Assembly (NCBI GenBank): GCA_963598415.1
Contig: CAVBUH010000043.1
Coordinates: 128,711 to 192,710 of the forward strand
DNA: 64,000 nt
Source: Colimorpha_A sp900556615
Lineage (GTDB): Bacteria; Bacillota; Clostridia; Oscillospirales; CAG-272
Direction of reading: 5' to 3'
Below, in pieces: positions 23,954 to 31,962 of the stretch. The notes beneath the pieces were generated by a model. It saw nothing but the letters and a program-made list of their open reading frames with translations, searched no databases and was not told where the DNA came from. Position 1 is the stretch's first letter. Every line of letters starts with the position of its first letter. The position numbers and the translations under genes were made by a program.

Positions 23954-26900
23954 TTGAGGCTAAAGGCGCTTGAAATGCAGGGATTTAAATCCTTTCCGGA
24001 TAAAACAGTTCTCAGCTTCGATCAGGGGATCACCGTGGTGGTCGGACCGAACGGAAGCGGAAAATCCAATATAACCGATGCCGTCAGGTGGGTACTCGGA
24101 GAGATGTCAACGAAAAACATCCGGGGTTCCAAGATGGAGGATGTCATTTTCGGCGGCTCGGACAACCGCAGACCTATGGGGTATGCGGAGGTTTCGTTGG
24201 TGATAGACAATACCTGCGGAACCGGAAAGCTGGAAAGCGAATATGACGAGGTTACTGTCACAAGACGTTATTACAGAGGTGGCGACAGTGAATATCTGAT
24301 AAACGGGCATACTGTCAGACTTCGCGATATCGCGGAGCTGTTCATGAATACAGGCGTCGGAAAGACCGGCTATTCCAATATCGGTCAGGGAAAGATAGCC
24401 GAGATTATCTCTCAAAAAAGCGACGAGCGCCGTTCTGTTTTTGAAGAGGCGGCGGGAATCTCAAAATACCGTTTTAAAAAGAACGAGGCAGAAAGAAAGC
24501 TGAAGGATACCGAAGCAAATCTGATAAGACTGGGAGATCTGCTTTCGGAGCTTGGTTCGCGGGTTGGTCCCCTTGAAAAAGAAGCGGCAGCGGCAAGAAA
24601 ATATCTCGATTTATATGAACAGAAAAAGGAAGTTGACGTTTCCCTTTGGTTATACGACGCCGAAGCGATGCGCGCTAAGGCAAACGAGACCGAACGGGCA
24701 TATATGGCTGCAAAGCTTGAGCTTGAGTCTGTCGATGGGGAGATATCGGCGCTTGAGGAAAAGAGCGAAAAGCTCTATCAAAAAGCTTCGGAGGGACAAG
24801 CGAATGCCGAGACGATTGCCGATAAGGTAAGTCAGTACATAACGCGGAAGCATAATATTGAAAGTTCCAGCAAAGTGCTTGAAAACGACATACTTCATAC
24901 CGAAAGTCGGATCGAACAAACACAGGGAGAGCTTAAAGCAAGAAGGCTTTCGCTTGCGGACGGAAAGAAGCACGAAATGGATTTGGAAAGGAGCGTTTCC
25001 GCCTGCAAAAGTAAGCTTGACGGCATCGTCGGTGAAATCAATTCGGTAGCCGCACTTATATCGGATCAGGAGAAAATCTGCTCTGACTCCGAGAAGCGGA
25101 TACTTGAGTGCGAGGATGAGGAGAAGCTTGTTGAAGCAGAGCTTCTCGATATAAAGGTGCGATTGTCCGCTCTTGAAGGTTCCCGCGAGGCTGAAAACGG
25201 AAGAAGCGCCGGTATAGAAGAGGAAATCAATTCCGCAGAGGAACTGATGGCGAGACTTTCTGACGCAAAAAAACGGGGAGAGAGAACCGTTTCCGATTAC
25301 GGTCAGGCAATGGATGCGGCAAGATACGAGCTTGACGCAAAGAACCGAGAGCTTGAAAAGCTGGAGGGAGAACTCGGCACGCTGAAGGAAAAGCTTTCAT
25401 CGGTAAAGCTTGCCTCCGATGCCAAACGGCAGCGCGCGGAAGCGCTGCGTCGTATGGACGAGCTTCTTGAAGGCTATAATTACAGTGTAAAGAACGTAAT
25501 GCATGGGGCGTCGGGCGGACAGCTCAGAGGAATATGCGGTCCGGTATCAAAGGTAATATCGGTTAAGCCTGAGTATAGCATTGCCATAGAAACCGCTCTC
25601 GGCGCTAATATCCAGAATATCATTACGGAGAATGAAGAGGCTGCCAAAGCCGCAATCTCCTATTTGAAACGCACAAACGGAGGCAGAGCCACCTTTTATC
25701 CGATAACCTCGGTGAAGGCGCAGTCGCCGAATATCTCGGATAACGATTTGCGCAGACAGAAGGGATATGTCGGTATGGCTGATGCACTCTGCGAATGCGA
25801 CCGAAAGTATGCAGGAGTAATTGGATATATGCTTGGCAGGACGGCTGTGTTCGATCATATCGATAATGCCGCTTTTACGGCAAAGGCTTTCGGATACCGT
25901 ATCAGAATCGTAACTCTTGACGGACAGCTTATTAATGCTGGAGGTTCTTTTACCGGAGGCTCTGTCAAGAGTGACAGCGGAATCCTTACAAGGACTTCCG
26001 AAATAGAAGGGCTTAAAAACGAAATAACAAAGCTTTCGCTTGAGAAGTCGGGTATTGAGCTTCGGATCAACGAAATCAGCACAGAGAGGGATGGGATTAA
26101 AAACGAAACGATCTCGATAAATGAAAAGATCTCTCTCCTGAATACCATGCTTCAGGCGGAGCAGACTCAGTATGAGGTTACCAAGAGCCGGCTTGACACC
26201 GAAACCGCCAGACGTGACGCTTTGATAAACAATCTTGCAGGTCTTGGTGCGGCGCATGAGCAGTACGACAGCGAGCACAGAGAACTGACTGCAAAGCTGA
26301 GAGACGCGGAAAAAGAACTTGAATCGGCAAAGATGCGTACCGGAAGCGCGGTATCTGCAAGAAATGATGCCGATGACCGTTTAGCGGAACTGGAATCAAG
26401 ACAAAACGGGCTTCTTATTGCCAGAACCGCCGCTGAGAAGGATATTGAGGCGCTTGAAAATAATATGGCAGTGAATACCGGTACACTCTCGGCGCTTGAG
26501 GAACAGATATGTCGATCGGAAGAGCTTGTTTACGCGCTTACCGAAAAGCTTACTGCGGCGAAAAACAGTATAAATGAGAATAGGCTTTCCTATGATGCGC
26601 TGGGCGGGGATATAGAGAATCTGGAAAACGAGAGAAAACGGATTATTGAACAGAATCTCCAATATGAAAAACAACAGAGCGTGATTCGTGATAAGCTTCG
26701 TGATAGCAGCCGGCGTCGGGAGATCGTGTTCAGGGAATTTACAAAATCGGAGGGGCAGAGAGAACAGCTTGCCGCCGAGCATGACAGGCTTTCTGCCAAA
26801 ATATGGGAAGAATATGAGCTTACCTATTCTGCAGCGGCAGAGTTGAACTATCCTCCCGTGACTGAGGAAACAAGAGCCTCCTTCGGTGCAAAGCAGACGG

Positions 26901-27550
26901 AACTAAAAAATAAGCTCCGTGCGCTCGGATCGGTAAACGTCGGTGCGATAGACGAATATAATGACGTCAAGCAGCGGTATGATTTCAATAAAGGACAGTA
27001 TGACGATCTCTGTCAGGCGCGTGAAAGCCTCGACGGAATCATCGAACGCCTTGAACGCGAAATGAAAACAAAATTTATCACCGCTGTAGAGGAAATAAAC
27101 AGGAATTTCAAGGTCACCTTCAAGGAGCTTTTCGGCGGAGGAAGCGCGGAGATTTCCCTTACTGATCCCGAGAATGTACTAACGAGCGGGATCGAAATCA
27201 ATGTCGCTCCTCCCGGAAAAATCATAAAGAATCTGATATCCCTTTCTGGCGGCGAGCAGGCTTTTGTGGCAATCGCATTGATTTTTGCTATACTGAATGT
27301 CAATCCTACGCCGTTCTGTATTTTTGATGAAATTGAATCGGCGCTGGATGATGTTAATGTTGTAAGGCTTGCCGAATATATGAAGCGGTATTCTGAAAAA
27401 ACACAGTTTATCGCGATAACGCACAGGCGCGGTACGATGGAAGCTTCGGATATGCTTTACGGCATAACGATGCCGGACAGAGGTATTTCAAGAGTATTGA
27501 GCATGAATGTAAACGAAGTGGAACAGAAAATCGGAGGTAAATATAACTGA
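23954..27550 (+). CDS. smc: Chromosome segregation protein SMC
   Basis: A 1198-residue condensin ATPase. The N-terminal Walker A is GPNGSGKSNI (residues 31-40). Long coiled coils occupy about residues 170-500 and 680-1000, and the hinge lies between them (GICGPVSKVISV, FYPITSVKAQ, GRTAVFDHIDNA, GQLINAGGSFTGGS). The C-terminal ABC signature is LSGGEQ (1097-1102) and Walker B is FCIFDE (1121-1126). The start codon is TTG at 23954, with AGGAG eight bases upstream; no ATG is better placed. It overlaps ftsY by one base (TGATG). Confidence 0.97.
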   Translation: MRLKALEMQGFKSFPDKTVLSFDQGITVVVGPNGSGKSNITDAVRWVLGEMSTKNIRGSKMEDVIFGGSDNRRPMGYAEVSLVIDNTCGTGKLESEYDEVTVTRRYYRGGDSEYLINGHTVRLRDIAELFMNTGVGKTGYSNIGQGKIAEIISQKSDERRSVFEEAAGISKYRFKKNEAERKLKDTEANLIRLGDLLSELGSRVGPLEKEAAAARKYLDLYEQKKEVDVSLWLYDAEAMRAKANETERAYMAAKLELESVDGEISALEEKSEKLYQKASEGQANAETIADKVSQYITRKHNIESSSKVLENDILHTESRIEQTQGELKARRLSLADGKKHEMDLERSVSACKSKLDGIVGEINSVAALISDQEKICSDSEKRILECEDEEKLVEAELLDIKVRLSALEGSREAENGRSAGIEEEINSAEELMARLSDAKKRGERTVSDYGQAMDAARYELDAKNRELEKLEGELGTLKEKLSSVKLASDAKRQRAEALRRMDELLEGYNYSVKNVMHGASGGQLRGICGPVSKVISVKPEYSIAIETALGANIQNIITENEEAAKAAISYLKRTNGGRATFYPITSVKAQSPNISDNDLRRQKGYVGMADALCECDRKYAGVIGYMLGRTAVFDHIDNAAFTAKAFGYRIRIVTLDGQLINAGGSFTGGSVKSDSGILTRTSEIEGLKNEITKLSLEKSGIELRINEISTERDGIKNETISINEKISLLNTMLQAEQTQYEVTKSRLDTETARRDALINNLAGLGAAHEQYDSEHRELTAKLRDAEKELESAKMRTGSAVSARNDADDRLAELESRQNGLLIARTAAEKDIEALENNMAVNTGTLSALEEQICRSEELVYALTEKLTAAKNSINENRLSYDALGGDIENLENERKRIIEQNLQYEKQQSVIRDKLRDSSRRREIVFREFTKSEGQREQLAAEHDRLSAKIWEEYELTYSAAAELNYPPVTEETRASFGAKQTELKNKLRALGSVNVGAIDEYNDVKQRYDFNKGQYDDLCQARESLDGIIERLEREMKTKFITAVEEINRNFKVTFKELFGGGSAEISLTDPENVLTSGIEINVAPPGKIIKNLISLSGGEQAFVAIALIFAILNVNPTPFCIFDEIESALDDVNVVRLAEYMKRYSEKTQFIAITHRRGTMEASDMLYGITMPDRGISRVLSMNVNEVEQKIGGKYN

Positions 27551-28455
27551 TGGGCTTTTTTGACAAACTTAAGGCATGTCTTTCCAAGACAAAGAATGCT
27601 TTGTTCGGAAAACTTGATCAGCTTTTCAAGAGCTTTTCCAAAGTGGATGAGGATATGCTTGAAGAGCTTGAAGAGGTGCTTATTACGGCGGATGTCGGTG
27701 TTGTACCCACTGAAATGATTATTGACAGTCTCAGAAATAAAATAAAAACCGACAAAATTACCGATCCTGCCGATGTTAAGACGGCGCTTCAGGAAATACT
27801 TGTCGGAATGATAGGAGAGGGCGAGCCGCTGAAGCTGGATACCCAGCCCTCGGTAATCCTTGTTATCGGCGTGAACGGAGTCGGAAAAACGACATCCATT
27901 GCTAAGATTGCCAATCTCCTTAAGGCGGAGGGAAAAAATGTGATTCTTGCCGCTGCGGATACCTTTCGCGCCGCCGCAATCGATCAGCTTAAAATTTGGG
28001 CGGACAGAGCGGGAGCCGAGCTTATCAGCCACGAAGAGGGCTCCGACCCGGCAGCCGTTGTTTTTGACGCCGTGAACGCTGCGAAAAAACGGCGTGCAGA
28101 TGTCTTGATAATCGATACGGCGGGACGGCTTCACAATAAAAAGAATTTGATGGAGGAGCTGGCAAAAATAAACCGTGTGGTTGACAGGGAGCTTCCTGGA
28201 TGTTCTCGCGAAACGCTTCTCGTGCTTGACGCGACAACGGGGCAAAATGCAGTAAGCCAAGCGAAGGAATTCAGAAATGCCGCGCCTCTGACCGGTCTTG
28301 TGCTGACAAAGCTCGACGGAACCGCAAAAGGCGGAATCGTTTTCTCTATACGGGAGGAGCTTGGAATCCCCGTTAAGTTTATCTGCGTCGGAGAACAGAT
28401 CGACGATCTGCAGTATTTCAGCGCGCAGGCTTTTGTCTCAGCGCTGTTCGGATGA
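27550..28455 (+). CDS. ftsY: Signal recognition particle receptor FtsY
   Basis: A 301-residue SRP receptor GTPase that docks ribosome-nascent chains at the membrane. A short N-domain (residues 1-90) precedes the G-domain, which contains the P-loop GVNGVGKTT (107-115), DTFRAAAIDQL, DTAGRLHNK (189 on) and TKLDGTAKGG (253 on). The acidic A-domain of E. coli FtsY is missing, as is normal in Firmicutes. The start overlaps the smc stop, so translation is coupled. Confidence 0.96.
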   Translation: MGFFDKLKACLSKTKNALFGKLDQLFKSFSKVDEDMLEELEEVLITADVGVVPTEMIIDSLRNKIKTDKITDPADVKTALQEILVGMIGEGEPLKLDTQPSVILVIGVNGVGKTTSIAKIANLLKAEGKNVILAAADTFRAAAIDQLKIWADRAGAELISHEEGSDPAAVVFDAVNAAKKRRADVLIIDTAGRLHNKKNLMEELAKINRVVDRELPGCSRETLLVLDATTGQNAVSQAKEFRNAAPLTGLVLTKLDGTAKGGIVFSIREELGIPVKFICVGEQIDDLQYFSAQAFVSALFG

Positions 28456-28465
28456 GGAGTTTTAT

Positions 28466-29083
28466 ATGAGGCTTGTGCTTGCATCAAGAAATAAGCATAA
28501 AATTGCCGAGATTGAAGCGGTGCTCTCGGAATGCGGTATTGAGGGGATTGAACTTTTGTCCCTTGACGATATCGGATATGTCGGTGAAATTGAGGAAAAC
28601 GGAACGACTTTTGAAGAAAATGCAGTTATAAAGGCGTCGGTTCCCGCTTCCGCCGGATATTTCGGAATTGCCGACGATTCGGGACTTGAGGTGGATTATC
28701 TCGGCGGAAAACCAGGGGTTTATTCCGCGCGTTATGCAGGAGAGCCCTGTAACGACGGGAACAACAACGCAAAGCTTCTGAAGGAGCTTGAGGGGGTTCC
28801 CTCCGGAAAACGGGGGGCAAAATTTGTTTCGGTAATTGCTTTTGTTTCTCCCGGCAATCCCGAACAGAATTTTACCGTAAGGGGAGAGTGTTCGGGAGAG
28901 ATTCTGTTTGCCGGTCGGGGCTCCGACGGCTTTGGATACGATCCGCTCTTTTATCTGCCCGATCTCGGAAAAACCTATGCGGAGCTTACTGCCGCGGAGA
29001 AAAACTCGGTCAGTCACAGAGGAAAGGCGATGCGGCTGTTTGCCGAAAAATTCGCTCGGATAACGAACCATGGAAAAGTTTAA
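28466..29083 (+). CDS. rdgB: XTP/dITP pyrophosphatase (RdgB/HAM1)
   Basis: A 205-residue house-cleaning enzyme hydrolysing non-canonical purine nucleoside triphosphates to monophosphates. Key motifs are LVLASRNKHKIAEIE (SxNxxK nucleotide-binding motif), FEENAVIKA, ADDSGLEVDYLGGKPGVYSA, GYDPLFYLPD and SHRGKAM. The ATG at 28466 has GAGGAG about seven bases upstream. It follows ftsY by ten bases and overlaps nadD by 14 bases. A longer in-frame opening upstream is ftsY sequence and is not used. Confidence 0.94.
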   Translation: MRLVLASRNKHKIAEIEAVLSECGIEGIELLSLDDIGYVGEIEENGTTFEENAVIKASVPASAGYFGIADDSGLEVDYLGGKPGVYSARYAGEPCNDGNNNAKLLKELEGVPSGKRGAKFVSVIAFVSPGNPEQNFTVRGECSGEILFAGRGSDGFGYDPLFYLPDLGKTYAELTAAEKNSVSHRGKAMRLFAEKFARITNHGKV

Positions 29084-29708
29084 ACTCGGCATATACGGCG
29101 GTACCTTCGCCCCGATACATAACGGTCATGTAAATGCCGCCGAATGCTTTTACGATGAGATGAAGCTCGATCATTTGCTGATCATGCCGACCTTCCTTCC
29201 TCCGCATAAGGAAGCAGTGCCCGGAGACAATCCGGAGGCGAGGCTGGAAATGGCGCGTCTTGCCTTTGAGGGGGAAAAACGGAACATAACGGTTTCCGAT
29301 TATGAGATAAAGCAAAAGGGAAAAAGCTACACATACCTGACGTTAAGACACTTTTCCTCCCCTGATACGGACATTACCTTTCTTTGCGGTACAGACATGT
29401 TTTTATCGTTCCACGAATGGAAACGACCGGATGAGATATTTTCACTGTGCCGTGTGGCGCTTATCAGAAGAGAAAAAAGCGATGCTGTGACGGAAGAAAA
29501 AATCTCCGCCGCAAAAGAAAGCTATATCAGAGATTATTCCGCCGATATAAGGGAAATAATAACAGAGCCGGTAGAAATAAGCTCAAGTGAAATAAGAACC
29601 CGGATTCTGTCATCACGAGACATAAAAAATCTGGTGCCGGCAAAGGTATATGACTACATAGCAGCAAACCATCTTTACGGAATAAATGCTGCGGGAGGTC
29701 AAAAATGA
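29070..29708 (+). CDS. nadD: Nicotinate-nucleotide adenylyltransferase
   Basis: A 212-residue NadD, joining ATP and nicotinate mononucleotide in NAD synthesis. The nucleotidyltransferase motif GIYGGTFAPIHNGHV has HNGH at residues 17-20, and the C-terminal ISSSEIRTRI motif is present. PTFLPPHKE and DMFLSFHEWKRPDEI match the family. It overlaps rdgB upstream and yqeK downstream by 4 bases (ATGA), the standard Firmicutes nadD-yqeK arrangement. Confidence 0.94.
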   Translation: MEKFKLGIYGGTFAPIHNGHVNAAECFYDEMKLDHLLIMPTFLPPHKEAVPGDNPEARLEMARLAFEGEKRNITVSDYEIKQKGKSYTYLTLRHFSSPDTDITFLCGTDMFLSFHEWKRPDEIFSLCRVALIRREKSDAVTEEKISAAKESYIRDYSADIREIITEPVEISSSEIRTRILSSRDIKNLVPAKVYDYIAANHLYGINAAGGQK

Positions 29709-30310
29709 ACAGAGACGGCTTAAGAAATGAAATCGTGAATTACGTCGGGGAGAGAAGGCTTCCGCATGTTCTCGGAACAGAAAGGGAATGTCTCGCACTT
29801 GCGTCTCTTTTCGGTTTATCCGATGAAGAAACGGAAAAGCTCGCCGCGGCGGCGCTGCTTCATGATATTACCAAGGGGTTTACAACCGCGGAACATATTG
29901 AGTTTATGGAGAGCCGCGGCAGAAGCATCGATGAGAAGAACCTTCGGAGTGACAAGACGCTTCATGCGCTGACGGGAGCGTTTATGGCAAGAGAACTGTA
30001 TCCGGAGCTTACCGACGACACAGTGTTTTCGGCAATCCTGTTTCACACGACCGGCAAAGAGGATATGTCTCTTACGCAAAAGCTGATGTATCTTGCCGAT
30101 TACATTGAGCCGACGCGCAGCTTTGATGACTGCATTAAGCTCAGAAACTATTTTTACGGTAACATCGAAAGCGGCAGTAAGCTGAAGGTGCTTAACGATA
30201 CACTTATCCTATCCTTCGATATGACGATAGAGAATCTGATAAAGCAGAGGAATCCGATTCATCCGGATACCATTGCTGCCAGAAACTATCTCATTTCGAG
30301 GGAGGATTGA
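29705..30310 (+). CDS. yqeK: YqeK-type HD hydrolase (symmetrical diadenosine tetraphosphatase)
   Basis: A 201-residue HD-domain metalloprotein. The metal ligands appear as RLPHVLGTERECLALA (first His), LLHDITKGF (HD), LHALTGAFMA, ILFHTTGKEDMSLTQKLMYLADYIEPTR (second His pair and Asp). YqeK proteins hydrolyse Ap4A to ADP. It lies between nadD and the LCP gene with a 4-base overlap upstream, so it belongs to the same operon. Confidence 0.92.
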   Translation: MNRDGLRNEIVNYVGERRLPHVLGTERECLALASLFGLSDEETEKLAAAALLHDITKGFTTAEHIEFMESRGRSIDEKNLRSDKTLHALTGAFMARELYPELTDDTVFSAILFHTTGKEDMSLTQKLMYLADYIEPTRSFDDCIKLRNYFYGNIESGSKLKVLNDTLILSFDMTIENLIKQRNPIHPDTIAARNYLISRED

Positions 30311-30314
30311 GAAA

Positions 30315-31364
30315 ATGAGAAGACTCACAAAACGTAAAAAATCGCGTGTTTTTTGTTTGGCATACTCTTTTCTCGTCTTATGTCTGCTGATCGTGTCATC
30401 CGTTGTGATAACAAACAGCGGAACAACGGCGGCGGAGGTCGTTTTCGCGGCAATACCGAAAACCGATAAAACCCTGCTTGTCCTCGGAAAGGACAGGGTG
30501 GGAAACAATACCGATGTAATTTTTCTTGCCAGAATTGACGGAGAAGAAGGGAAAGCGGCGGTTATGCAGCTTCCACGTGACACCTATGTTTCGTACAATG
30601 ATAAGGAAGTTAAGCTGAATTCCCTGTACGGTCGCTTCAAAAAGGAAGCAGCGGGTGAGAAGAACCCAGAATATGCGGCTCTTGAAAGGCTTGAGGAGGT
30701 CCTGACCTCTGCTCTCGGAATAAAGACAGACGGTTTTATCCTGATGGATCTCGATTGCTTTGTCGAGTCGGTAGACGCCATCGGAGGGGTAACCGTGGAG
30801 GTCCCGTATGACATGGTGTACGATGATCCCGTTCAGGGCCTGCATATCAATCTGCGAGCCGGCAAGCAGCTTCTTAACGGAGAGCAGGCTGAGCAGTTTG
30901 TAAGATGCAGAAGTATCTATATACGGGCGGATCTCGGAAGAATCGACGCACAGAAAATATTTATCGCCGCACTGATTTCCAAATTAAAGGACGGACTGAC
31001 TGTGGGACAGCTTGTATCGGTGGCGGGAAGCGTATTGGAGCATACTGTTACCTCGCTCGGACTTTCCGATCTGCCGTCTCTTGCCGTATCGGCTGCGGAG
31101 GTATCGCTTTCTTCTGCGGTGATATTTACCGCTCCGGGTTCGACAGATTCGCGGGGAGGCTTTTATGTTCTTAACCGTGACGGAATGAAGCGGATGCTTT
31201 CCGATTACTTTGATGCAGAGGAGGCATTCGATCCGGATCGGCTTTTCAGAGGATATTTTAATGACGAGGCGCGGGGGCTTTATGAAAGACCGTATACTCC
31301 CGAGATGCTTCCGAGCATGGAAAGTATTGCGGAGAACGGAATCGACATCTCCGTGAAGAAATAG
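30315..31364 (+). CDS. LytR-CpsA-Psr (LCP) family protein
   Basis: A 349-residue envelope protein with a basic cytoplasmic start (MRRLTKRKKSR), one membrane segment (about residues 14-34) and an extracellular LCP domain. Signatures are TDVIFLARIDGEEGKAAVMQ, LPRDTYV, KLNSLYG, DGFILMDLDCFVESVDAIGG and RCRSIYIRADLGRIDAQ (the arginines that bind the polyprenyl pyrophosphate). LCP enzymes attach teichoic-acid-like glycopolymers to peptidoglycan. I start at the ATG 30315 with GGAGG upstream, four bases after yqeK. Its stop codon abuts element C copy 1 directly. Confidence 0.9.
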   Translation: MRRLTKRKKSRVFCLAYSFLVLCLLIVSSVVITNSGTTAAEVVFAAIPKTDKTLLVLGKDRVGNNTDVIFLARIDGEEGKAAVMQLPRDTYVSYNDKEVKLNSLYGRFKKEAAGEKNPEYAALERLEEVLTSALGIKTDGFILMDLDCFVESVDAIGGVTVEVPYDMVYDDPVQGLHINLRAGKQLLNGEQAEQFVRCRSIYIRADLGRIDAQKIFIAALISKLKDGLTVGQLVSVAGSVLEHTVTSLGLSDLPSLAVSAAEVSLSSAVIFTAPGSTDSRGGFYVLNRDGMKRMLSDYFDAEEAFDPDRLFRGYFNDEARGLYERPYTPEMLPSMESIAENGIDISVKK

Positions 31365-31523
31365 GGAATTTCTAAAACCTCACTGCCCAAAACCGGACCG
31401 CGATGTTTTCCGTCATTTGCTGCCAAAATTCTTTACAAATGGATACGCTCTCTGCGGAATTTTGGTTTTGACTAACGAAAAAATCTCTATGCCGTCTATG
31501 AACATTGAATTTATAGAGATACC
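31364..31523 (+). repeat. Element C copy 1
   Basis: About 160 bp from GGGAATTTCTAAAA to TTTATAGAGATACCC. Interior marks are TTTTCCGTCATTTG, GGATACGCTCTCTGCGGAATT, TGGTTT and ACGAAAAAATCTC. Imperfect inverted ends (GGG..T.TCTA.AAA). It separates the LCP gene from rsfS. Confidence 0.85.
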
Positions 31524-31555
31524 CAATAAATATATTATCATGAAAGGAAAAATAT

Positions 31556-31930
31556 ATGCAGGAAACAAAATATCAGCCGAGAGAGCTTGCCGATAAGATT
31601 ATAACTCTCCTTGACCAGCACAAGGCGGGAGGAATCAAGCTGCTGTATACCGAAGAGAAAACAACGCTTGCCGACTATTTTATAATCTGCTCAGGCAATT
31701 CAGGCACTCAGACAAGAGGACTTGCCGATGAGGTGGAATATAAAATGGGACTTGAAGGCGTGTTTCCGCTTCATACCGAAGGGTATGAAAGCTCTACTTG
31801 GGTGCTTATGGATTACGGAAGTGTTATTGTTCATATCTTTAACGCCGAAACAAGGCGCTTTTATAACCTTGAGAAGCTTTGGCATGAATCGGAAGAGATG
31901 GATATATCGGGGCTTCTCACCGAAAATTAA
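31556..31930 (+). CDS. rsfS: Ribosome silencing factor RsfS
   Basis: A 124-residue RsfS/Iojap protein that binds L14 and blocks subunit joining under starvation. Family pattern: ADYFIICSGNSGTQTRGLAD, EGYESSTWVLMDYGSVIVH and HIFNAETRRFYNLEKLW. GAAAGG lies about eight bases upstream. It is separated from the yqeK-LCP genes by element C and runs 32 bases before leuS, so rsfS-leuS probably form one transcript. Confidence 0.95.
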   Translation: MQETKYQPRELADKIITLLDQHKAGGIKLLYTEEKTTLADYFIICSGNSGTQTRGLADEVEYKMGLEGVFPLHTEGYESSTWVLMDYGSVIVHIFNAETRRFYNLEKLWHESEEMDISGLLTEN

Positions 31931-31962
31931 ATGAAATATCTTAACATAAAGGACGAATAACA